A DNA stretch of 64,000 nt. Origin: Bimastos eiseni. Lineage: Eukaryota; Annelida; Clitellata; Crassiclitellata; Lumbricidae. The position numbers and the translations under genes are program-made. This document shows positions 13,461 to 24,900 of the stretch, in pieces (the first letter of the stretch is position 1; each line of letters begins with the position of its first letter). Under the pieces are notes generated by a model that searched no databases, had not been told where the DNA came from, and worked only from the letters and a program-made list of their open reading frames with translations. The stretch lies in NCBI GenBank assembly GCA_959347315.1, contig OY365813.1:18584358-18648357 (forward strand), read 5' to 3'.

Positions 13461-13894
13461 CTATCAACCCATCGAGTGATTGGAAAAAGCCTCCATCAAT
13501 TGCCTGACGTGTTTACCCCGGCCAATGGTTTCTTCGGGACAGCCCCCTTCTCAGTGTCTCTGCCAGGGTCTTCTCATATGTTCTTCTTCCGGCATTACGT
13601 ACATAAACCAATTTCGAACTGCCATGGGGCCCGCTCTCACTCCCCTAGAACGGAAATTCGTCCTTCCTGGGACCGAGTATTGCATCCTCGTGTGACCGAG
13701 TATTTCTTCTTCCTCATGTGACCGAATACGACATCCTCATGTGACCGAGAACGGCATCCTCGATCCTCTCCTCCAACTACGTCGCATCAAATTACAAATA
13801 TTTATTGCAAAATTGCGGTCTCGTTGCCTCGTGCGTTGCCTCGCTTAATGGCGAATCGTCCACAGAATGTGACGGATCGTTTACGCCAGAAGAT

Positions 13895-14560
13895 ATGGAA
13901 TGGATGGATTGATTGATTGATGGATGGATGGATGGACGGATGGATGATGGAGGGATGGACTGACGGACGAATGAGTAGCTGAATCAATGAGTGGAATGAA
14001 GGAAGGACGAATGAATGAATGAATGCATGAACGAATAAATGGCGGATGAATGAATGGGTGAATATGCATGATAGATGGATCAATTCATGGATGGCTGTTT
14101 ACAGATGGATAGACGCGTAGATTGATGGAGGCTTGTATGTGTCAATGTGTGTTTGTGTGTGTGTGTGGATGTGTGGATGAATGTACATGTGCGAGTGAGT
14201 ATGTGTCCGTGGATGGACAAATGCATGTAGGCCTATGTATAGATGGAAGGATGGATGGTTTGATAGATGAATGGATGGATGAATGGCTGGCTGGCCGGAT
14301 GGAAAGGTGGATGGATTGGTGGGTGAATGGACAGATGAATGGTTGGATGGATGAATGGATGGATGAATGATTGGAATGATGAATGGATGGATGGAGGGAT
14401 GGATGAGCTTGAAGTGAATGACTTAAAAGGAACAAATGGAAACAGGATGGGTGGATGTACACCCTAATGTAAGAATGTCGTCGTAAGTACTGTAGATGTA
14501 CGGATGTACGCAGGATGTACAGATGTACGTGATGGCGGACGGGATGGATGGGCGATTGCG
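13895..14560. repeat. degenerate GATG/GAATG array
   Basis: (GGAT/GAAT)n-like array, complementary in sense to 13170-13460; the two could pair as a long imperfect stem. Confidence 0.9.
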
Positions 14561-15204
14561 ACATCGCTCTCCTCTCTGCAATATCATCTTTGACTTTTGA
14601 TTAGACGTCGAGGTAATTTGATCAATCGTCTGTTGAAGTCGACTCCAGGAGCGAACGACCTCCCTCCGTCGTTTTCCATAGATTCCTCGCTGGAAAACCC
14701 TCTCCTTTTAATACGACCCATCATCATTGGATCAGTCAGACATCCGTTCTAGACCACAGACGAAGCGACTCTGACGGATGATCGAATCAATTGCCAAATG
14801 AATTTACAGCCGGTATTACGAGCCTCGTCCGCCCCCTGGTCGCAGGGGAAGAGTGGAGGGACTCCCACCTCGACTGCGTTGCATCAAGGCAGTGGATTTA
14901 TAGCAGGGGATCTTCGGGCGCAATCCCCAGGAAAATCTGAGTAGATATAATGTTTTTTTATAGTTGGTGATCTTCGATAGAGGTGTCGATACGTAAACTT
15001 GTGGTTGCTTCTCGGCTGTACTGCTTATCGCTTAAAACATGGAATTTGTCAGATTCCCATAAATCCTTTCTTCTTTATCGACAAATCTGACCTTGTATAC
15101 TGGTCTAAATGATGTTGAACGTCATTGAGAAATTTCAGCAGTACACAAAACGTCCTTCCTTCTATTCTTCCGTTCGTTTATCTATCCTTCGTTGAGTCCT
15201 TTAG

Positions 15205-15275
15205 GCAGGGTCTTGGTCATGGTCTTGGACGTCTCGGTCTTGGTCTTGGTTTCGAGGTTTTGGTCTCGTGCCCAA
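15205..15275. repeat. GGTCTTG/GGTCTCG short-unit repeat
   Basis: GGTCTTGGTCATGGTCTTGG and variants. A reverse-sense relative (GAGTCCAAGTC) lies at 34890-34985. Confidence 0.8.
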
Positions 15276-15844
15276 CACTGCCTTTAGGCTGTCCAGTGTC
15301 CATCCATCTGATTCCCATAAGCCTCTGAAGGGCATAACCCGTTTAAATGAGGACTGCCTGACTCAAGAGCGTAACCGTGAGCAATAAACTTGCTTTTTTA
15401 AATGTACAGACGTGTATACTGTTTTAATGTACGTAGCATCTTTGTTGTCCGCGTGCTGCCTCCAACCACCCATTACCCCAGCAAGACAGGACCATTTTGT
15501 CTCCCATAATAATTATGCTCTATTTGATGACCTTTCATCCTTCACACTATATCACCGCTTCCATGTTATACCAGTTGCGAATGCTGCCACTCCTGCGCGG
15601 GCAGCTACCCTCCTTCCTTGTTGCTGCTGCTAATTGTAGAGGCAGATGAACGGAGAAATTAGATGCTGATGACAATCTTATAGAGTCTGGAATGGGCTCC
15701 GGACGACACTTCGTCTGACACCAATAGCTCACTCTGCTCCGTTCTTCTCTGGTCTTAAGACTGTATTGCTCGAACGAGGATGGGTTTTGAGCTATCCGCA
15801 GTATACAGTCTTGAAGGGGCGCTATATAAAATGGCAGTTATCAC

Positions 15845-15851
15845 AATAATG

Positions 15852-15918
<67 letters not shown>

Positions 15919-15950
15919 CGACGACGACGATGATGATGATGATGATGCTT
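15845..15950. repeat. AAT trinucleotide microsatellite
   Basis: (AAT)n then (GAC)n and (GAT)n, immediately after a SINE/LINE tail, GGGGCGCTATATAAA. Confidence 0.95.
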
Positions 15951-16019
15951 CGTTAACAATTCAGGATGTCGTATCATCGGTTTTATCGGCGGGACGGACG
16001 CCTGAGTAGTTGTAGAAGT

Positions 16020-16115
16020 GGTAGTATAGTTGCAGTATAGCGACACTCTGATAACAAGGTTCATTAGCGTCGCTCTTCTCCTTTATACGGGCTTGGAACT
16101 GGCACTGGCAGAATG
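16020..16115 (-). mobile_element. copy of the GAGGGCGACG short interspersed repeat
   Basis: As read on plus: AGCGACACTCTGATAACAAG, then GTCGCTCTTCTCC and GGAACTGGCACTGGCAGA. One of at least 11 copies in the window (others are listed in the findings). The (TAC)n-type tail defines the minus strand as sense here. Confidence 0.7.
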
Positions 16116-16734
16116 CAAGTAGTGGATCATTTGAAATAATGAAAGACTCTTCTGCTGCATTCAGTTATAAACTGAATGTTGCAGTAAGGTGTCTAATTAT
16201 TTTTAAGAGTCCATGCCATTATGATGGCTTAGTAGGCCTAGTAGTAACTGTAGTAGTGGAAGTAGTTGGGAGAGCAGTGAAGGAAGTAGTAGAAGTAGTT
16301 GTAGTAGGGAAAGTGGAAGAGTTATTATTATAATTATTATTATTAATATTATTATTAGTAGTAGTATTGTAAGTGGAGTACTAGTAGTAGTAGGGGGAAG
16401 TGGTGGAAGTAGTAGTAATATTAGGTGGAGTAGTGATGGTGGTGGTAGAAATAGTAGTAGTAGTAGTAGTAGTGTAGTTTCAGTTTAACGACACCAGAAC
16501 GACATTGGTTTTATGGTTTTATGATGAACTACTGCTTATTTTGTTGTGTATTGTTTTGCGTTTTCCTTTTTGTGGACAACTACATCTATTTATTTATTCT
16601 GAAATTTGATATCGCCCTTCTTCCAACATCTTTTGCTCAGAAGTGCACACGCCTCAACGGCGCAATTTCAATTGTACTGCAAAGCAATTGTGGGCGAAGG
16701 AATTGCTCAAGGTCCCTGCACAGTGACTGACGCC

Positions 16735-16815
16735 TCGGAAGAAGGTCGAACCCACTCACTTAGCGCCTACTGAGTGTTACGGGCCGACCGCTCTAACCGG
16801 TCAGCAATCGTGCCA
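16735..16815 (-). mobile_element. tRNA-derived SINE head
   Basis: Minus strand: GACCGGTTAGAGCGGTCGGC (box A-like) and GTGGGTTCGACC (box B) 40 bases on. Arms are not well paired, so not a tRNA gene. Confidence 0.55.
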
Positions 16816-17499
16816 CAAAACTGTATGCTATTAATGAGACTTAACCGATGAGTAATTATTGTGAACACCACAGCGACAGATTTTTAACCAATTTTCAGCA
16901 TGTGCTAACTAACAATTCTTATTTTTTAATAATATTCATTAGGGACCTAATGATTAATGTAATTAGGCGACCCAGGTAGCGGAACTTTATGTTCCCTTCG
17001 GTTTTCCGTTTGATGTGTATAAAAATGACTGCCTGCACTATGTGTAAGAATTGATAATTATGGTGATCAATAAGGTATATTGATTGACACTCTGTGATAA
17101 GAAAGATCATTAGCGTCGCCCCCTTTATATCAAGCTTTAGCCTGGTCGTCTGGTACTGTCAGAGTGCCAACAGTGGTGGAGTTGGACGCCTGCCTAAGTC
17201 GATTCAAAACTGCTCAATAGCCTATACGCTGATACGGATTCAGGTAGGGCGTAGCATAACGCTTTTTAAAATGCATTGCAGCTGTTTTAAACCCAGGCTT
17301 TTTCGGTTGATACAGGCAGTTTGCTTACGTGAATGGTTGCAGACTTGCAATGGAAGCAGCAACTAATATACACCCCCAACAGACATGTCATATAACAAAA
17401 GTAAGATGCCAATATGACAGTACTTTTTCATATATGGCCTTGTGTTGATTGATTGATGGTTGATTGATTGATTGATTGTGTTGCGATACGGGCTTCATA

Positions 17500-17770
17500 T
17501 TGTATTGCACTTCTGCGTATACAATCACGTGACCCAGTTGGTTGGTCAATGACTGCCTTGACCCAACACCAGACGTTTGCTGTTGTGGGTCCATCAACTT
17601 GGAATGACCTTCCACCATCATTAAGGACTGAACTAAAGTAACCTACCTAGCTTCTCTCCATCGGCTTCTTACACTCTAAAGGCGTTGCTTTTCCCTGGGG
17701 TTTCCGTGCTGAGAGCGCCTCTGAATAGTTATTCTGGTTGAGGCGCTATATAAATCTAAAGATACGATAC
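17500..17770 (+). mobile_element. LINE (CR1/L2-like) ORF2 C-terminus and 3' tail
   Basis: The frame at 17570-17641 reads QTFAVVGPSTWNDLPPSL then a stop, the well-known (S)WNxLPxxLR end of non-LTR ORF2 proteins. A terminal GAGGCGCTATATAAATC and an AAAGATACGATACC tail follow. Strongly 5' truncated. Confidence 0.8.
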
Positions 17771-17986
17771 CTAACGATCATATAGTAAGATCATTTCATA
17801 CTCATCAGTCGTCAGCCAAACCTTTGGCCTCAACTTGGTCTCAACAATAACTCTCGTTTGAAATGGAATCCATTGTCGTCTGTCAGATTCAATCTGTAAA
17901 GCAATCTGTCTCGAACCTGCTGAATCAAATAAATGCCTTTCTATCAAGATAGGTGTCACTTTCAGATTTTGACTGATGCAGTCATC

Positions 17987-18021
<35 letters not shown>

Positions 18022-18022
18022 C

Positions 18023-18053
<31 letters not shown>

Positions 18054-18322
18054 GTCTCTCTCCCAATTCCAACGGTTAAAAGAATTGAGCTTAAAACCCT
18101 TTGATGAGCGTTCGTTCCGCAGTGAATGGTAGCATAGGCGGATAAATAAGGATGTAATAACTATATTACGAGAGATCATGATTCGAATTGATTACTGAGC
18201 TAATACGTACAAAGTCATAAATTTTGATCCATTTAAAACGTAAATCTACCGATCTATGTCATATATGTAGCGCCTCTTCAAGATCCAGACTTGGGGACAT
18301 AATTAGTATTATATTTACGTTG

Positions 18323-18522
18323 NNNNNNNNNNNNNNNNNNNNNNNNNNNNNNNNNNNNNNNNNNNNNNNNNNNNNNNNNNNNNNNNNNNNNNNNNNNNNN
18401 NNNNNNNNNNNNNNNNNNNNNNNNNNNNNNNNNNNNNNNNNNNNNNNNNNNNNNNNNNNNNNNNNNNNNNNNNNNNNNNNNNNNNNNNNNNNNNNNNNNN
18501 NNNNNNNNNNNNNNNNNNNNNN
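18323..18522. other. assembly gap (200 N)
   Basis: An exact round number of Ns, so probably of unknown real length. It lies between the candidate signal-peptide exon and the first certain receptor exon. The missing receptor exons could be in it. Confidence 0.98.
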
Positions 18523-19058
18523 CGGAACTAATGGACGGTGGGTAGAGCTCAAAGTTATTTCCCAGCAGACTGTACCCTGCGGTCGGTAAGGGCTAGGAGC
18601 ACGAACCACTGTTATAATACGCAGAGGCAGTTTTATTATTATCATCATCATCAGCAGCAGCAGCAGCCTGCAGTAGCAACATAGCCAGAGCATCCGGACA
18701 GGCCTTTATAGTATGAGAACCCCCATGACAGTAATACGCTCATCGACTCTGCTTAGATAGAAAACACGCACATATACATACGTTTTAAACACGAGAATTT
18801 GTATGCACGTATTTATCTGAGCAATATAATATTTCGATACATATGGCTTTGGCAGAACATACGGGCCTACGCCTATGTATACGTTGGCCTACGTGTCTTA
18901 TAGACTGACAATACTAGGTCTGACTGTCTGAAGTACACGCCAATTAGCCATCTGCCCGATGAAACCAATTTCAAGTGAAATTATCGACAACTACTGATTG
19001 ATTCTTAAAGTCTTGGAGAATGACAGTAGCCAGTAGATGTAGTAGGGGATGGGGGAGA

Positions 19059-19089
<31 letters not shown>

Positions 19090-20189
19090 TTACTATTACT
19101 GTTGTTATCATTGTTATTATCATTATCATTACAATTATTATTGTTATTTACCAATGTCCATTTTCCGCTCCCGTTTACAAAAAGTATAAACCGTCTCAAC
19201 CCAAGACTTTCTGTTTCATCTGTCTTACTCACCGTGGTCTGTTCCCTCCTCTACCTTAGCAGACTCACCCGAGAATTTTTGGTGAGAAATCTGTTGAATC
19301 TTTACGCATTTAACACCGTCGCTATAAAATAGATAATCTCTTTATTTAATGATTGATAACTGGCAACAATAAGAGATGTTGATTCCGGATCCAATTCTTT
19401 GTTTACAGAACGAGAAGAATCAGATACTGACGACAAACATCTGGCTAAACATGGTATGCTTTTGTAATCGTCGTCGTCATCGTCGTTGTCGTCGTCATCG
19501 TCATCATCATCATCATCATCATCAACAACAACAATAAATATCATTAACAGCAGCACATCAACAACAATAACAGCAGCAACATCAAACGTCATCACATAAA
19601 GTAAGCTCATAGTCCGATTTCTCAAAAAGAAATGCGGAGGGTGTTTAACTGAGGAGAATTTCTGGGAGTCGTTACTAAGAGGGAGCGAAGAATTGAACGA
19701 GGAAGAGAGGGAGCAAGGGAGATTGCGAGGGAGGGTGCTAGGAAAGCTGCTATGGAGGGTAGGAGAGAGAGAGAGAGCAAAGGAGGGAACTGGGGAAACT
19801 GCTGAGGAGGGATGGAGGGTGTAGCCTGCGTTCTTTGGTCGTACGAATACTGTCAAAGCCAAGGTGAAAACGAATGTATCAATTGGCGTTGGGTCGATTT
19901 CCGGTCGATTTTTCCGACGCTTTTGAGACCGACGACCGTCGAGAAAAACGTGAGAAAAGCTCCAACTGCGAAAGAAGTTGTTTCATCGAGTCTTAATCTC
20001 GGATACGGCGAAAGTTATTCAACCTATTTACGATCCGATATCATCGCTCACACACGTATACTCACGTGTTCAAAGGACTTACGACAGCTACGACAGACGC
20101 CAGAGTGCTAATCCTCTGGCGCCTACGACGTATCTATATTATGTGTGTCCAGTCTATCTATCAGTGTCCAGTAAGTAGGTCGGCGGTCG

Positions 20190-20355
20190 GGAGCAGTCAG
20201 CCAGCCAGTCAGCCAGCCAGTCAGTCAGTCAAACCAGCCAGTCAGTCAGTCAGTCAAACCAGCCAGTCAGTCAGTCAGTCAAACCAGCCAGTCAGTCAGT
20301 CAGTCAGTCAGTTAGTTAGTCAGTCAGTCAGCCAGTCAGTCAGTCAGTCAGTCTG
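20190..20355. repeat. CAGT/CAGC tetranucleotide repeat
   Basis: (CAGTCAGC)n and (CAGT)n with AAAC interruptions; in frame it reads SQ repeats, of no coding meaning. Confidence 0.9.
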
Positions 20356-20852
20356 TGTGTATATGTTCGTCTTTCTGACCGTTTGTCTTTCCGAATTTAT
20401 CACGGTATTACTGTCACGCGTATGCATAAATGTATGCCTTCGTACACACATACATTTATATGTACATAAAGGAACTGGATGTGAAGCAAGAAGTATTGAG
20501 ATTCTTAGAAGAAGTTTGCAGAAGGTCACTGGGGTTGAAGGAAGAGAGATCTTCTGAGAACTGGAATGGACGACGGAGCACATCTCTGATTTGGTCACCT
20601 GGAAGGAAGGAATAGACCGAGCGGAACACAAGAAAATGATATCAATTAGAGAATAGAGTACTTCTCTCTCTGTCTCTCTCTTTGTCTTCCAATCTGCTTT
20701 CCTTCTCTGTCTGTCTTGTCTGTTTGTGTGTCTGCCTGTCTGTCTGTTTTTCTCTACCTCTAACTCGGTCTCTCTATTCGTGTTGCAATCTCCATCTTTC
20801 TGTCTTTCTCTGTCACTCTCTCTGTCTCTCCCCGTCTCTCTTTCTCTCTCTT

Positions 20853-20901
<49 letters not shown>

Positions 20902-21831
20902 GTCTCTCTCTTTGTGTATTCATCTTCATCTGTCTGTCTTTCACCGTCACTCTCTATCTGTCTCTCTCTTTCTTTGTGTACCTAACTGTCTGTCGTTCCC
21001 TGTCACTCATTCATATATGATCGCCATATTGGTTAATTAAGGATGCAGATGAATAGATGGGTAGGTGGACGAACCGACAGACAGACAGACATATGTGGAT
21101 GAATAGCGGAAAGGGCAATCGAGTGGCAAATCGTCAGAAGCAGGACACATCGGAGGGCAGGCACAAGCAGCTTACAGCAAAATATTAAGGACAGGTGTAC
21201 ACATGAAGTCGGTTTGGAATGACTGCCGCAGGGCTTGGCATCCACCCTCCCCTTCAGCTCTCTCTCTCTCTGCCCCTCCCCCCTCCCCCCATCCAGTGGC
21301 AAAAAAAGAGAAACTGAAACAAAAGAAAATGTTTTCAGAATAGTTGCAGAACCGGTCTAAAGTTGATAAATGACTGGGAAGTGTTTTCAGCTTACTGGGC
21401 ATAATGCTGTATACTTACAGTTCGGCGTTAGTTGCCATTTATCGACACTGTGTGATAACAAGAATCATTAGCGTCGCCCTCTATCTTTGTCCTGGCTTGC
21501 GCATTGCGAGTTCTTGCAGTGGAGAAGTTCTTTAGTTCTTTCCGAGATGTAACATATTATACATGTAGGTCAGCGCAAAGACTCGAAGCATCGAAGGGGC
21601 GCTATATAAATTATCATATGAATGAGTTACAGAGAAAGAGAGAGAGCGAGGAAGGAGTAGAGAGAGTGAGAGAGAAATAGAGAGAGGGGGCACACAGGGA
21701 CGAGAGAGGGGAGAACAGAACACTACTGTAGGCCCTGGTATACTTTCTCAATTTACTCCGACATAATCGCCCCCTTAGATTAACCTCAACGTTGGTCTGC
21801 GTCTAGCATTTTATGTCTGCTCTCGTAACAG

Positions 21832-21941
21832 GTTTGGAACGACTACAATCTTCGATGGAACGAATCGGAATTTGGCGGCATCAAGAGCGTCCGTGTTCCA
21901 GCCGGACTGCTCTGGAAGCCGGACATTTTAATGTACAACAG
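21832..21941 (+). CDS. nAChR exon: loop A / WKPDILMYN segment
   Basis: The 110-base exon begins in phase 0 ([16 protein letters not shown]) and ends in phase 2 after WKPDILMYN, before a GTAATT donor. The acceptor is CTCGTAACAG. The WxPDILxYN motif contributes the first aromatic part of the acetylcholine site. Confidence 0.95.
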
Positions 21942-24900
21942 GTAATTATCAACGATAATTAGTATGTGAAGCAACGACGCTGCTGCCTGCCTGATGTCTT
22001 TGATTCACACCATCGACGCAATTCGATCCGAAAGTGTTTTCCCGTTCTCTATGACTGACCCTGTCTCTCTCTCTCTCTCTCGCTCTCTCTGTCTCTCTCT
22101 GTCTCTATCTGTCTGTTTCTCTGTCTCTCTCTGTCTCTCTCTGTCTCTCTCTGTCTCTGTCTATCTCTTTTTCTCCCTCTCTCCCTCTCACTCTCTCTGT
22201 CTGTCTGTCTGTCTCTCTGTTTCTCCCCTCTCTCTCCCGCCCCTCCCTGTCTCTCTCTGTCTATCCTTCTGTCTCTGTGTGTCTGTTTTTTCTCTTTTTT
22301 CCTTTTTCTTCTTTACAATCTAGTATAGTGATCACCTATCTCTCTCTTTCTCTCTGTCCATTCATTTCTTTCTTGTCGGAAGTAGTCGGTTTATTTCCGT
22401 CTCTCCCTTGCCCACTGTCTGTCTCTGTCTGTCTCTATCTGTTTGTCATGGTTATATTCATGGCTATGGTAATGGTCATGGTTATATTCATGGTTATAGT
22501 CATGGTAATGGCGATGGCCGTGGTCATGATTATATTCATGGTTATGGTCATGATTATGGTAATGGTCATGATTATATTCATGGTTAGAGCTATGGTAATG
22601 GTCATAATTATGGTTATATGCGTTAATGAATACTACAGCGCTGACGAGGATATTGACAGTACGTTTGCGACGAACGTGGTCGTCTCGTCCAATGGCAATT
22701 GCCTCTGGGTTCCTCCCGGGCTTTTCTTGAGCACCTGCAAGATCGACATCACGTGGTTTCCTTTCGACGACCAGCAGTGTAAGATGAAGTTCGGCTCTTG
22801 GACTTACGACAGTTCAGGCATCGATTTACAGTTGATGGCAGAAACGGGGGATCTGTCCAGCTTCATCCCAAACGGTGAATGGGAGCTCATAGGTGAGGAG
22901 ACTGACCAACTCGAATTATTCATTCATTCATTTCGATAATTTATAAAGCGCCTTTTTAAGGAAAACTACTTAGAGGTGCTCCCAGCCCAGCCACGGCCAA
23001 AAGAAATGACTTTAGCAGCTTACATTGTAAGGTGAAAGACGGAGGGCAAACGGGAGCCCATTCCAGGAATCACGCTAGGCTCTGTGGGCTGCCTTTGTGG
23101 GTCATCTCTGTGGCCCTGTGAGCCGCCTTATGCGGTTTATACTCCTTGCCTGTATGCCACAAAATATTACGACCTTGCTATACAGACGAGTGAATTTCTG
23201 GCAGTCATCTCTGTTGACTATTCCAAGGCTTTCGACGCTCTCATCGCTTGTCATGAAGTCTGCAGAATTGGAAATTTAAGACACCGTCTACAGTTGGTTA
23301 GTAAATTATTTCATGGGTTAAAGCTAGTTTATGATATTAAAGGCCGTTTACGACAATTCTAAAAGGCGTACATTAATATTTATGGTGGCAGTTTCAGTTT
23401 ACAGAATCGGATTCTAACTACAATGATGGGGTTAAATGCTAGATGCTGCGCTATGGTGCATAGTCAGTATCCAACTCCTTCTGTAACATCTGTCGACAAT
23501 GTTTCAAAGGTGTTTAAATAGAGTGTCATAACAAATCGGCTGGAACTCCACAATATAAAGTATTAGTAGCAAATTTCAGTTTAATGACACTGATAAAAAA
23601 TTCATTTACGTCGCCCTCCTCCTCTAAACAAACTTGGGACTGGCACTGCCAGCGTGCAAGCACGACGCATTTGATGAGAAATAATTAAGGGCAACTGAAA
23701 GAGGTACTCTTTTTTTATATTGCCGAATTATCACTAACATACTAGTCGGTTGCTTTCACTGAGTCTGGCATGCACGAGCGCTTTGAATATACGCAGCACT
23801 TCTACTAAACATTTATTCTGTAAAGCATTTATCCTTTTTACAGTCACGAGCTGCGCTGTCTTTCCAGTCAGTTTAATACACTTTCGTCGTTAAAAAGTGC
23901 TTAGCAACTCTTGTTCGGGAAGACTGTTTAGTATGTGAATGTTTAGCGGATGTGCAGCATGTGGCGCGCTAGTAAACGCTTCTTCTACAGAACATTCCTC
24001 TAATAAACAAATCTCTTACTAAAGCAATCCCTATTACACAATTCCATAGCTCGTAAAAGGCGCTTCAGGGGTATTAGTTAGAAGGCCTACTTAACATAAT
24101 CCTTTTTAAATAAATATTTCTTTGACTAAACATTCTCGTTATGAATAAATCATTCTCTATGAAATAGGGTACCTTTATTAAGTAATTACATAGTTTATAA
24201 AAGTAATCCGAAGTCAGTAGTCAATTTTAGCCGAAACGAACCGGAACGCCGTTCCGGCACCTCCTGGAGAGCCGGAAAGGGGCACACATGTTTCATTATT
24301 GACGCAATTACATGGGCATTTTATGGTTTGCTAGTCAGCTGATATAAAATGGCTCAGAGACACCAGTTGTCATTCCAGCTGCACTTTTACTCGCTCACAT
24401 TGACGTAAGCAAAATAGTAATTAGGTCTACGTGTATTTTAAAGCGTTATAGCCCAAGGCTTCTGCACTCAAGTGTACAACAGCCGATATCATAATTTAAT
24501 CATTGTTATCAATTACGGGTTTAGTGTTTTTGATCGGAAAGGCCTTGCGACTTAACCAGTCACTAGTACCCTAGGCCTACATCAAATCTTAGAGGTAAAG
24601 AAGAGCTCAGCCATGCCTGGCAAGCATGTTGCGGCGTTCAAGATATCGCCACATTATTCAGGCCTAATATTTAAATAGCAGCCTATTCAGTGGCCCCCGC
24701 ACCTTATGACTGGCCGAAGCACGTGCCCCTGCACTTTCTACAACTTATGGGCTCGAGGGGCACACATGTTTCATTATTGGCGCAATTACATGGGCATTTT
24801 ATGGTTTGCTAGTCAGCTGATATAAAATGGCTCAGAGACACCAGTTGTCATTCCAGCTGCACTTTTACTCGCTCACATTGACGTAAGCAAAATAGTAATT

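Noticed and set aside
20066..20171. A possible receptor exon 2 (TYDSYDRRQSANPLAPTT with a GTAAGT donor)
   Set aside because: The YDxxxR spacing looks receptor-like, but the phases (2 in, 1 out) do not fit the expected 1 and 0, the hydrophobic strand is absent, and the acceptor is poor.
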